Assembly (NCBI GenBank): GCA_029783825.1
Contig: JAREIK010002053.1
Coordinates: 429,797-493,796, forward strand
Direction of reading: 5' to 3'
Source: Sapria himalayana
Taxonomy: Eukaryota; Streptophyta; Magnoliopsida; Malpighiales; Rafflesiaceae
Length of the DNA stretch: 64,000 bases
A model generated the notes under the pieces. It did not search any database. It was not told the origin of the DNA and saw only the letters and a list, made by a program, of their open reading frames with translations. Positions 49,365-60,249 of this stretch are shown here, piece by piece; the stretch's first letter is position 1; each line of letters begins with the position of its first letter. A program made the translations under genes and the position numbers.

Positions 49365-49840
49365 TTATATATATATATATATGTACATATAATACTACAG
49401 TATATACACACATATATACAACAATAAATATATACATATAAACTTAGTATATACATATGTATATACTCAGTATATAGATACGTATATACTCAGTATATAG
49501 ATACGTATATACTTAGTATATAGATACGTATATACTCAGTATATAGATAGGTATATACTCAGTATATAGATAGGTATATACTCAGTATATAGATACATAT
49601 ATACTCGGTATATACGTACATATATACTAGTTATATATGTACATACTCTATATATACGCACGTATATACACAATAATGTACATATAATACTATAGTATTA
49701 TATGTATATATATCCTGAGTATATATGTAATAAGTATATATGTACATATACTATAGTAATATATGTAACTAGTGAAATGCTAGTATATATGTATATATAC
49801 ACTGTAGTATAAATGTACATATTTATTGTAGTATTATATA
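49365..49840. repeat. Second AT-rich minisatellite with 23-bp units
   Basis: Between about 49,457 and 49,620 a 23-base unit GTATATACTCAGTATATAGA-TAC is repeated about seven times with few changes (C/T at TACTYAG, C/G at the last base). It is flanked by looser units like those at 48,123-48,590. The unit itself is nearly palindromic (TATACTCAGTATA). Confidence 0.85.
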
Positions 49841-50300
49841 TTTATCAAAATATTACTTATTTATTTATTTTGATTTTATTGACTAGTTTAAATTTTGTAC
49901 ACATATTGTACCGCAATGTTCTCCATATGAATCTTTTAGAAGTGAATGGATTTTTCACTAGACATGACGCAACACGACTAGACATATTTGTCGCATTAGA
50001 AAGATGGTGATCGGAGGAGCTGAGGGAGAGAAAGCAACATTAATTCATGAATAGATTATACTTTATGCATTGTTGTTAGATATATTGATGAATAAGATGT
50101 AATAAAATTTTATTATATTTTTGCTTTAACTATGTAAAATATGTATCAGAATAACTTATTAAATGATTTTATTTTTTGTTAATTATAAAGTATCATTTAT
50201 AATTTCTATATTTATTCAATTTAATATAAAAATATCAAATTATTTAATTACTTTTTTTGAAAAAAAAAATAAAATAGTGAAAATTGATTTGGAATGAAAA
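49841..50300 (+). repeat. CACTA body unit 2, repeat of 48,640-48,880
   Basis: ACCGCAATGTTCTCCATATG through GGAGGAGCTGAGGGAGAGAAAGCAA repeats the earlier block after the second minisatellite. A segment containing minisatellite plus unique block is therefore duplicated in tandem. Confidence 0.75.
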
Positions 50301-50305
50301 TAGAT

Positions 50306-50560
50306 AGGGATTTTTCCCTCGCTAATTTAGCTAAGGAATTTTCTCTTGCTAATTTAGCTAGAGAAATTATTTTAGCTAGGGAATTTTTTGTCGCTAAGAT
50401 TTTTTTGCTAGGGACTCTTTCACTCGTTAATTTTTAGCAACGAGCACTTTAGCTTGAGAAAGGTTCTGTCGTTAATCTGTCATTATATCCAATTTAGCGA
50501 TGGAAAACCCCCATTTTGCTAGGGTATTTTCCTTAGCTATTTGGGATTTTTCTTGTAGTG
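50306..50560 (+). repeat. CACTA right subterminal array and terminal repeat
   Basis: Short motifs CGCTAATTTAGCTAGGGAA/ATTTTTGTCGCTAAGA recur about every 20-30 bases, in both orientations, up to the terminus TTTTTCTTGTAGTG. Subterminal arrays of this kind are the binding sites of the second CACTA protein. Confidence 0.8.
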
Positions 50561-52329
50561 TAATATGTTGTATGTCGCATAAAGCACCTGTGGTATTAAC
50601 ACGAGAGCAAATGACTATGTCAGCCATTGCGGCAATCTAAGTGAAGCAAAGAAATAATTATAATTACATACTATAATAATTAAAAATTAGGTAAAATATT
50701 TTAGAAACACATGACTCTAACTTACCAAAAGATCTATACTATCAGCTATAGTATGGAACATCATATCATCCCTATGAAGTCGTGGTGTCATAAAATGTCA
50801 TGTAATACAATAATACCACTACATGTATGAATAATAAAAGTCCATTAAACTCACCATAGGGGGTTAAGTGCTGATCCTAGCTACTCGTGTCTCCCACAAT
50901 GTTATGTATGATGCATGATATGTCACCCAATAAAACAGGTGTAATCCATGTGCATCTACAGCATGTAACTGTTGTTCGTAAGAGCAAGCTGGAGGTATCT
51001 TCTAATACATCCTAAATTGGTGCAAGACTCTCTATGGATGATTCCACTCATTAATCTCGAAATAAATGAGCAATGACATCGTCCACTAGATCTTATGATC
51101 AGCTAAGCAGATATATTGGAGCTTATCAAGTAACTCTCCCACGCATGGTTGCCATGAGATCTATATGTGAATACTTAATATTAATAAAGTTTACAATAAT
51201 ATGAATATAATTAATATAGAATAATATAATTTTACATAAATATTACCTGATCAGGAGTCTGTGCATCTAGCCGATCTCGGTATAGGAGGAGTACACCCGA
51301 TGGGTTATGCACCTGTGTCAAAGGTACTCTCAACCTACACACGAGTGGAAGAGCTAGCCCTACCTTTGGCTTAGCCTGAGATTGTTTTGGTAATCCATCA
51401 TGGCTAGCCGAAGGTAGGTGACCATCCCCAAATTTGACATTGGCATCATGTAAGGCATGAGCGGGTGGTGGTGCTATATCTGCGTGTGGTTGCCCAAAAT
51501 TGGGTCGCCCGATATGAAGTCTCTCTCAAGATCATAGCTGAATACAAAATAATGAGAAAGTTAGTCAAAATAGTAAAATTTTTATATTGCATTAGGAAAA
51601 ATATGATAAATTATTCATACATAACAACACATATTCCCAGTTATTACATACATGTATGAGTGTAATATAACCACTAATACCACGGCTATTGCAACACCCA
51701 TTTTCAAACACATTTCATTCAAACCATTTCAAATATGCAGAAGCATTTTTTTTTTCGTTCGCTATGGTAGGCCCATAAACATTTAAACAATTCACTTACA
51801 AAATAGCATACCATGCCTTTCAAAATATTACACAACATTGTTTCGTAATTTACTATTTTTAAAATACAAAATAAAGTCATGCTCAAAATGATATTATAGC
51901 ATATGACGGGGCATACTCCTCAATTCTTTCTCAGTGACTCTGTGCTTCTCGATCTTGCCTCTTCCCCCTTACACTGTCTATCACTCGGTACCTACGCATT
52001 GGTAAAATAATACGCTAAGCATTTTCATGCTTAGTGGTTCTATACAAATCCATTCTTCAGTTTCAGTTAAAACAAATCATGCAATTTAGCAATTCAATAC
52101 TTTCAAACTTTTATGGATAATTAATGTAAATACAATACATATACTTGTTATATATATAATCAGTTACAATTCATTGATCATCCCAAAATACACTTTCATA
52201 TTCAATAAATCATGCATTCATCAAATCATGCATTTTACAATGCTCTTTTCAATTCCAATATTTCACAATTTCAAATCAATTCAAATATACTCACAAATTC
52301 AATTCAGTTATGCAATTCAATTCAATTCA

Positions 52330-52446
52330 GTAATGCCAATTAGTTCAATTATGCCATCAGTTCAATTATGCCCATCAGTTCAATTATGCCCATCAGTTCA
52401 ATTATGCCCATCAGTTCAATTATGCCCATCAGTTCAATTATGCCCT
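52330..52446 (+). repeat. 18-bp tandem array in the solo LTR
   Basis: TTCAATTATGCCCATCAG is repeated about six times with almost no change (first copies TTCAATTATGCCATCAG). It translates as SVQLCP repeats. It is preceded by shorter TTCAATTCAATTCAG repeats. Confidence 0.9.
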
Positions 52447-52489
52447 TAATGAATTTAACCTTTGTCTTCGTTATACCGGATATCAGAGT

Positions 52490-52630
52490 CACCGGCACGC
52501 TCCCGCTGGGCTGCAGGCCGGTATAAAAATGGTTTTATAACATAGTACTGTCCTGCTGGGCTACTAACTGGTTATAACAATCAAATAGTGAACACTACCG
52601 ATACGGTCCCGTTGGGCTGCTGATTGGAGT
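52490..52630 (+). repeat. Three GC-richer ~55-bp repeats in the solo LTR
   Basis: CGCTCCCGCTGGGCTGCAGG, TGTCCTGCTGGGCTACTAACTGG and GGTCCCGTTGGGCTGCTGATTGG mark three spaced copies of a block that also carries a (C/A)CCGG(C/T)AT or GGTTATAA-type part. Possibly promoter or enhancer repeats of the LTR. Confidence 0.6.
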
Positions 52631-54049
52631 GACATATCAATAAAATCATTCGCACTACTGCTATTTTGACTCCTATTGGTATACCAATCAATCCTTAATA
52701 CGAACCAAATGGTTAATATTCTATTAAGGGCATTCAAATCTTTTATAGCAAAGTACAATACAATTTGTACATTTGTATAAATAGTTCACTTTTAATAGTC
52801 ATGAAATTTTCATATGCAAACATTTTACAATCAATTTCTTCAAATCATTTAAAACCATTCAATATGCCTTTCTTATTCATTTAGAACAAGTATTTCAAAT
52901 ATTGAAACAAGAATAAGAAAAGGTAGAACAAACATTCTAAAACTTGAAACAAGGAATGGAAGTAGATAGAACAAACCTAAAAAGATTGTCGTCCTTTAAT
53001 TCCCGTTCTTGGAATCTCGACCTCAACTTGGACTTTCCTCCCCGTTAATCCCTAATCCATCGCACATATTTCAAAATCAATGAATAACCAAAAAAAATCA
53101 TTTGTGCATTCTAGGATTTTTGGTTAGGTTTGTCTGCCCAATACACCTTCACTTGCCAAATTTTTTTTTGGGATAATTGAGTCATATTTAGCTTATACAT
53201 CCTTCACGAAAATTATAGCTCTATTAGTCTATTTGTAGTAGGAATTTGAATCATCTAATTTGGATCACCCAAACACAAGTAATGGCATTTTTATTCAAAA
53301 CTGGTCGGTATGCCCAATTCACTCGGTTACCTACATTTTTTCTCAATTTCAGAGATCTTAACTCCATAAATTGGTAATAGTCCCTTCAACTAATTTGAAG
53401 ATATGGTTCTAAGGTTTCCCCTACAATTAGAATCATCCAATTTGGATCCCAAAAACTCAAGTTATGGAATTTTATATTCAGACTACTCTAATTTTCAAAA
53501 CAGAAGCATATTTTTTTTTCTTTCTTGCACATAGCTCCCATTTTGAAGGATTTATGGACACTTTGGGGTTATAAATTGTTTACCATTCCTTAAATTAAAT
53601 TATTTTCCTAGAAGTCTAGTTTACCTAGAAATTTGAATCACTCAATTAGGATAAGAAATGACTAAGTTATGGCCAAAACAAAAATATAGGTTTTGGAAAT
53701 TTTTGACAGCATCTCCTTTGAAATATCATAAATTCCCTCTTCGTGATTTTCTTCCAAAACACCTCAAAATTCAAAATAAATCATGTCAATCACTCTTAAT
53801 AACATCCTAATATCATCCCAAACCATTCACAAGCAAATCTCATGGATGATTTAGGGTTTTTCGAACTCAAACATCATAAAAATAAATTCTAGAGTTTATT
53901 CACATACCTTGAATCACTTGGAAACCCTTGGCCTAGCCTTCTCCTTGAACAACCTTGTAAGTTCTTGCACAAATCTCTTGATTTTTTCTATAGCTTCCTC
54001 TCTTTGCTCCTCTTTTCTCTCCCAAACACATTTTTTTTTGATCTAATGA

Positions 54050-54265
54050 GCTCTTAGACTAAATTTTGGTCTTTAAATCAAATTCCTCATATAAGGTCTT
54101 CCTACAAAGCCCATTTGGACTTAAGTCTCTTAATTTTGGTCTTTAAATCAAACTTCTCATATAAGACCTTTCTACAAAGCCCATTTGGACTTAAGTCTCT
54201 TAGACCAAATTTTGGTCTCTAAAATCAAACTTCTCATATAAGGCCTTGGTTAGCCTACAAAGCCC
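54050..54265 (+). repeat. Three ~75-bp tandem repeats near the solo LTR right end
   Basis: AATTTTGGTCTTTAAATCAAA ... TACAAAGCCCATTTGGAC is repeated three times, with an insertion TTAGCC in the third. Confidence 0.85.
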
Positions 54266-55605
54266 ATTTGGATTTAAGTTATCCCAAAATGCTATATAGC
54301 CCATACATCCTTCTATTTGCACTTCAAATTTTCTCATATTCACTCTTAGACACATAAACATATTCACAAATAACATTTAGGTCCTGATTTTATATGTTTC
54401 CACTTTTGCCCTTGACACTTGGGTAAATTTTCGGGTTTAATCTTTTAAATCACATATCAAATAACAATTAATATTCATTTAACAATTTTTAGAAATACCC
54501 ATGTTTGACTCAATTTATACCTGAATATATAATAAAATTATAAAAAAATAATTTAGGGTATCTTTGGGGCATTACAACTATGATCCAAGATGGCTTGGCA
54601 TAACTTATGGTATGTATGTTACTGCACCACCCTGACTATATATAATAGTATCCGTCAAATCTCGTAGGTAGTGGGAGAGAAATCACATAAAAACATGCTC
54701 ACCCTTCTTATTCGCAAATAAGAAGCATCCGATCAATGCTAAGATGAACCCACGCGCACATCGCTCTAATGTGATCTCATCTGCATTAGGTGATAAGTTG
54801 GATAACTAGATAAGTAACCACTACAATGAGATAGTAGATCCTATGATAGCATCGGTAGGTGAGATAATACCGAGCAACTTTGTGCACAACACTACCACAT
54901 CGAACACACATGTACAGTGACTGCTAGGCCATGGATATGAAGGCTAAGGAGGAAACGACGTCCTATAAGGTAATAATCATCTCCCCTACCAGCACATGAA
55001 TTGTGTGTGTCTCAAGCTGTCATCTCTCGATGAGTGAGGTGATAATTGGCCAATCAATCGCAATGTGGCCTAAATGATATATAACATAAAATCCAGCCCT
55101 AATCACATATGGCAGAATCTGAATATTCATCCTCCGCATTGTCATGAAGGCTCTCATCTACTGTCGAGGGCGGAGGATCTCCTGAAGCTGTAAGCAATGA
55201 AACAACCAAATTTAAAAGTGATTATATATAAATTACATGTTAAAACTACTAATAGTTATTGATAATTAACAAAATACATACTTGCTTTGTATCTACTATG
55301 TGTGATCAGTATCTATCTTGCAATACTAAAACAGATGTATTTGATGAATCCGAATCATGAAACCCCCTAGCCATGTCTATAAGACATAACAAATCTAGAA
55401 TAATTTTCAAACATGGTTGTCAGTATTAATCACAATGATAATTTACAATACACTCGTACAATAAAAAACTGTCATTCAATAGAAAAAGTTTGATACAAGC
55501 CAACAACAAAATATTCGAGGTCTCATTTACAAGAAATAAATGCTAATACATAAGTCTTATATAGAACAACAACAAAAAAATGAGGCCTCATTTACAAACA
55601 AACAA

Positions 55606-58166
55606 CTAAACTAGATTTCTATTCTTACAAGATCACCGATTGTGACCCTTTTGTTTGCACAACCCACATTTTATCTTTGTTTTCCCCTCCCTAACATCCA
55701 TTTCATTATGCAAATGAGTTGATTTAGGATTGTCACTGACTTGTCATTTCATTGACCCAGGAGCTACGATCGTTGGACCATCATAAAGAGGCCACTCATC
55801 TTCATTGAATATGGGATAAAACAAGCTTGTCTAAGTGTCATAGTAAGACTGCTTAGTGTAGTAGCCTTGAACAAATAACCAATAACAACACTTATTTACT
55901 GACATGCTGCTATGATATGGCTACATGGAAATACATATATCAGTGTCTTACCACATGTGCAGTTCTTGTCATTTATATTGAGGTGATGAAAGCGACCACT
56001 CCTAGACCTTACGTGAAATATACCCTGTATGTAACCATAAAGAACAATTTTCATTGATCTAGCCTTAACCACACGACCTAAATCTGAGTATCAACATATG
56101 GTATGAACTGCTCACCGAATGCCAATATATCAGCACCCTTGTTCTCTTCTTTTACAAAGTAACTATTAAGGTGGGAAAATATCAACTAAACTAATGCAAT
56201 GATTGGTAAGCTACGAGCCCTATTAAGAACACTATCAAATACCTCTCACATATTGGTTGTCATTATCTCATATTTTCAACCTCCATCATGTGAAAGCACC
56301 CATAATGGAAGAGGAATCACCTCTAACCATTTTCGTGCTTCAAGATTGATTCTCCCAATTGTAGTCATATGCTTATTTATCTTCTGGTGTTGTCGTAATA
56401 ACTTCTCTCCAGACCAAATTCTTCAAGAGTTTATTATTGAAGTGGATCATAAAATTACTTGCAAGATGACACATGCAGATCTTGTGCTAAGCATATGGTG
56501 CATCCCAATGAAGATGAGCATTGCTCATAGCTGCATAATACCTGAATGTCTATCAGATATAACACAAATCCCCATCCATTAAGTTACTCTATTTCTGATA
56601 CATGCTAAGAACCATCCCCAACTATCAATATTCTCGCCTTCTGTAATAGCAAATGCTAATGGGAACAACTGATTATTTCCATCACATCCCATAGCAATCA
56701 ACAATATTCCTTTATACTTCCCATACAAATGTGTATCATCAATACTTAGTACATAATGATGATTTATGAAACCTTCAATAGATGGTTTGAATGACCAAAA
56801 CACACGCTAAAATGTCTCATTGTTTGGCACACTTTGAGAGATGGTTTACAAAATAATGACGCATCTAGGATTGGCTTGTTCAATGGCCAAGAACATGTGG
56901 GAGATATGTATATGATTGAGAAAAATCATCAAATAAGTGTCTAAATGCATTATGCTTTCCATCCAAGACTTTTTTATATGAAATTTAATATCCCCATTTC
57001 TCCATCACTATTGCTTGAATAGCCATAGGGGACAATGTAAAATATGTCTTAATTATTGATTCTATATGAACAACAACCAACTTTGAGTCCAGTTGATGAT
57101 GGTCTTGGTTCAAACATGGATTTACACATGTATGCAGCCCTTTATATTTGTTAATCACAAATAAATTAGTATCTTTCACAACTATGGTATGCAGCTTCCA
57201 TTGACATTGATATTTTTCGGTCTTCTTACATCTTAAAACAAGTAATTTTTTTGAGGAGGCAACTGCAATAAACTCATGGTGTGTTTTAATTGACTAAATC
57301 TTTGCAGCCTCTTGCAATTCGAATTTAGAATTAAAAACTTGCCCAACTACAAATTCACCACTCGCATAACTGGTTATTTCTTGCTCCCATGGAGCCAACC
57401 ACTTGAAATAACAATATCTATATTTTCAACATGTTCAAGACAAGGTGTTGGTGGTAGATGAAACTGAATAGGAGCTGACTCATCTGGTTCCTCATCATTG
57501 TCTACGATATTTGATACATCACAAGATAATGCATGCAGAGACAAATATCCCTCGCTCAGGCTCATTCTCCAAAACTTTATTTGTAGTTTGGAATGATAAA
57601 ATATGTACATCGGCTTGAACATGTAAATCATCATCATATTCAACATCAACATCTTCATCAGATTTGTAATTACCTTTTTAATAAGCACAAGCACCATCAT
57701 CTTTATATGCTCCAGTATCTCATAATAGACCACTGCTAGGCCCATAACCATTGTCGATTTCTGCAACATTCTCAATTTCTACCGCATTCTCAATTTTTGC
57801 AACACCAATAAATTGATTCGCTTGTCGGTGTATTCGAACAACCTCAACAAATAATTCAATTTCCTCAATGATAATTGTGTTAACCATGTTCAGCATTTAG
57901 TACATAGAACTGTCATTTCATATTGTAAGAGGTTGAAACCTATTTCCACTTTTTAGAGGATACTTACACTTGAGAACTAAGTTGAACTTCTGTTTGTCAA
58001 TAAGTGTACTTGAAAATATGATATCACCTAATAATTCAAATGTGCAGTCAACCATTATTTCCAAAGGCACAATCGAAGCTTTGTTTCCATCATATTTTAC
58101 ATCATTATGGGTCCTCACTATATGTCCATTGTAATGACACATTATGGGGATAGAGGAAAATGACAT
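55606..58166 (-). pseudogene. MULE transposase (mudrA-like) pseudogene, copy B
   Basis: Same protein as 20,844-23,293. It starts MSFSSIPIMCHYNGHIVRTH at 58,166. A catalytic first-Asp region reads LSIDDTHLYGKYKGILL (near 56,750), the second Asp region is found around 56,570 with DICVISDRHSGI-like text, then MTTNM before 56,250, SWIM zinc finger NCTCGKTLIYVFPCSHIIAAC (near 55,930), and the C-terminal knuckle CGLCKQKGHNR, stop, SCKNRN, whose first Cys is intact here but whose Arg codon is TGA. It ends at 55,606-55,608 (TAG). Frameshifts occur at several places, and the DNA-binding part is split between 57,775-57,374 and 57,240-56,985. Damage differs from copy A, so each copy decayed independently after they separated. 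Confidence 0.85.
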
Positions 58167-59440
58167 AATTGAACTTTTTCAAAACAAATAAAAATAATTA
58201 AATAATATGAAAGATAATTATCAAATAGGCTCTTTTTTACCGAATAATTTCTAGAATTATATATAATTATACACAAATTGCTCAGCCAAATTTCATCCAT
58301 TTAACAAAATTAAATGCTCAAATGGAATAAATGAGTTAAATAGAAAGTACTATTATAAACTCTAAGGTATATCATTCTTTATCTAAAATAATCTAGACAT
58401 GTATAAGTATAAGAATGACCTAAATATTTGTGTATACAGCATAATAAGAATTTATAGTTAAATAGAATTGTAGATAAGAATGGAAGCACTATATTTGTGG
58501 AGAGATATAGATAGAGATTTAGAGAGAGAGAGGATAAGAATAATAATAACTTTATATTGAGATAGATATTTTAATAGATAGTGAGCGAGAGAGAAGGCAA
58601 CCAGGAAGATAGCGCATTGCGTGAAGCAATAGGTTCGTTTTCCATTTGTTCCAACCTTTAATGGTGTTTTACTTTTGTTTCCTATTCGAAATTTATCTTG
58701 GAACTCAGAAGCTTGTTATCAAAAAGGAGACGAGGTTGGACAATGTATAATGTTATCCGTAATTATGGCTAGTGAAATATGTTTCATTGTCTCATCCACA
58801 TACACTCACCAAGTGTCTCATATAAGTGATATAACATGTAAAAGAAATATTGGCTTCGTCATTGAATGCATGCAACATTCAATAAGTACTAGGAGATTTA
58901 AATTCACGTGGAAGGTACCCACATAATGTCTTGGCACGAAATTGCTAGAAAGAAGAATATTATTCACTTTCTTTACATTTTTTTTAATTTAATAAATTAT
59001 TTTTGTTTTTTTTTTGAGTTTCAATCTGGAATTCATCTCTCTACCATAGTTATTACTTGAAGTAGAAATACTTGGTGATTAGATTTGCTATGTCTAAATG
59101 TTGCATCAATCATCACAATGACACTATTGTTTCCATCACCTCGTACTTCTCGAATTGACATAGGGCAAAACTATACATTGCACTAAACATGATATTAGAG
59201 TGATTTTTTAAAATCAAACCCTAACACCCATAAATTTAATCACAAAAAAAAAATAAGACAAATAACAAACCTCGGAAGGAGAGCTGTTGAATACTTGTGC
59301 AATGCAGCATTGTCATCGCCGAGGTGAGGTTTGGTGGAGAAGGGCCATGAGGTCTGGTGGAGTGGAGGAGACTACTAATAGATTAAATGGCTAAGAAAAT
59401 TGGGAGGTTATGTGAAAATGGAGAAGTGAAAAATGGGGAA
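58167..59440 (-). other. MULE copy B 5' region
   Basis: Shorter than the same region of copy A (which has a hAT-like insertion). The part near 59,250-59,430 matches the copy A leader (GATGACAATGCTGCATTGCAC in minus reading). The rest is AT-rich. The + frame at 58,675-58,926 (SLVSSTYTHQVSHISD-type) is unmatched and probably chance. Confidence 0.4.
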
Positions 59441-59720
59441 AGAGAGAAGAAAATCGTTCGGGGATAAACTTATTCAATAGTCAGAGTCGTGAACGACGAT
59501 TATTGGTTTAATTAAATAGCCGTAGTTCCCAAAGCCGGCATTTGAAAAAAATTCAACTGCGTGGCAATGGTCGCCGTTAACAATGATGACCATTGCTACG
59601 CTGTTTCCAGACATGCTAGTTTGGACATATTTTTGAAATTAGTTTTATATTTTGGATTTTTTATTTAAAATACATTATTTCTGCACAAAAACTATGTTAA
59701 ATTCAATAATAATTTTCTCA
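59441..59720 (-). repeat. 5' terminal inverted repeat of MULE copy B
   Basis: Minus reading TTTCAAAAATATGTCCAAAC at about 59,638-59,619, then ATTGTTAACGGCGACCATTG and the folding modules, as at 17,180-17,400. The outer AT-rich part to about 59,700 resembles the outer right end of copy A (28,120-28,190). Confidence 0.7.
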
Positions 59721-59794
59721 AATACTAATATTTAACATTAATCAACAAAAGTTGACTATACGTTGAAATTTAGTGGCAAAAGCAAGCAAAAAAC

Positions 59795-60241
59795 TAGAGG
59801 TGTGAAACGGGCCGGCCCGGCATGGCCCGGCCAGTTTTTTTAGGGCACGTTCGTGCTACCGTGCCGGGCCGGACACGGCACGGTTCCTGTACAGTGCCGT
59901 GCCCGGCCCGGCACGGTTTAAAAATAGCCGAGCCCGGCATGGCCCGTAGGCACGGCGGGCCATGCCGTGCCTTGCCTGGCCCGCTTGGGCTTGCCTGTCC
60001 GAGCGGTTCGGGATACGAGAAGACTGCGGCTCGGGTCGAATCAGACCCGACCCGTGCGGGAGGGGCATCCTTGGGTCGGGCTCACGGGACACCCGGCACG
60101 GGACTGACCTGTGCCGCGTGCCGAACCGTGCCGGGTCAGGCACAAACACGGCTTTGGCCAGGAACGGCACGGCACGGCTTTGGCCAGGAACGGCACGGCA
60201 CGGCTTTGGCCAGGAACGGCACGGCACGGTTGAAACCTGTA
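59795..60241. mobile_element. hAT-like GC-rich non-autonomous element (about 447 bp)
   Basis: Starts TAGAGGTGTGAAACGGGCC at 59,795; the right end GGTTGAAACCTGTA at 60,241 is a decayed form of the usual GTTTGACACCTCTA. Flanking 8-mers CAAAAAAC and CGAAAAAG agree at 6 of 8. The interior is GGCACGG/CCGTGCC modules with a block GGGTCGAATCAGACCCGACC unlike the other copies. A 26-bp unit (GGCTTTGGCCAGGAACGGCA plus CGGCAC) is repeated three times at about 60,152-60,229. No coding capacity; the long Arg/Pro/Gly frames in all phases result from base composition. Confidence 0.7.
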
Positions 60242-60249
60242 CGAAAAAG

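Larger units (their letters stand above)
38372..50560 (+). mobile_element. CACTA (En/Spm) element remnant nested in MULE copy B
   Basis: A tnp2-type transposase fragment (38,545-38,945) is followed by a Transposase_24-like coiled-coil part (38,980-39,605) on the + strand. The right end at 50,551-50,560 reads TCTTGTAGTG, the inverse of the CACTACAAGA terminus that names the superfamily. It is preceded by a subterminal array of GCTAATTTAGCTAGG-type motifs (50,306-50,545). Directly after 50,560 the MULE B PMD sequence resumes. I found no CACTACAAG at the left side, so the 5' end is deleted or too decayed. The body contains two AT-rich minisatellites and the Ty3-gypsy insertion 40,860-48,122. Confidence 0.75.
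51690..54576. mobile_element. Solo LTR (about 2.9 kb) in the PMD gene of copy B
   Basis: Begins TGCAACACCCATTTTC and ends GGGGCATTACA, a TG...CA segment with imperfect inverted ends (TGYAAYRCCC). The flanking 5-mers are GCTAT (51,685-51,689) and ACTAT (54,577-54,581), 4 of 5 matching. No retrotransposon domains are present inside, and the host PMD exon reads through on both sides. It contains three repeat blocks of its own (52,310-52,446, 52,490-52,630, 54,050-54,265). Likely a long-LTR gypsy-type solo LTR from intra-element recombination. The family is unknown, and an unrelated non-coding element with similar ends cannot be excluded. Confidence 0.65.
50561..55365 (-). pseudogene. PMD pseudogene, copy B (interrupted)
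   Basis: The minus-strand exons match copy A: the QEILRPRQ-type exon start after an intron ending TTGCTTACAG (about 55,190), YVIRAGFYVIYHLGHIAIDWPIITS, CVRCGSVVHK-frame text near 54,920, then the middle block absent from copy A (54,880-54,577 and 51,689-51,300) with the PMD-typical RCARGFILALIGCFLFANKKGEH. An intron at about 51,155-51,248 (GTAATATTTATG...ATATAG) is at the same site as in copy A. The solo LTR 51,690-54,576 breaks the middle block, and the CACTA right end at 50,560 removes the last exons from direct contact. Frame breaks and stops are present. Confidence 0.75.
37355..59720 (-). mobile_element. Mutator-like element copy B, split by nested insertions
   Basis: On the minus strand the order repeats copy A: the 5' end near 59,640 (TTTCAAAAATATGTCCAAAC), the leader, the transposase pseudogene (58,166-55,606), the PMD gene (from about 55,360 down to 50,561), and the 3' repeats and end at 38,370-37,357. 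The PMD part is opened by a solo LTR (51,690-54,576) and then by a CACTA element (about 38,372-50,560). PMD sequence stops exactly at the CACTA right end, and the 3' repeats resume at about 38,370. The piece equivalent to copy A 24,790-25,350 is missing at that junction. The left boundary at 37,357 is sharp, with AGTTTCAAAAATATGTCC directly after unrelated sequence. Confidence 0.75.

Noticed and set aside
49457..49620. Regular 23-bp repeats that could be mistaken for a CRISPR array
   Set aside because: There are no unique spacers: the units are directly adjacent and AT-rich, in a plant transposon context.
52174..52449. Frame ending in repeated SVQLCP
   Set aside because: An 18-bp tandem array inside the solo LTR; no start context or family.
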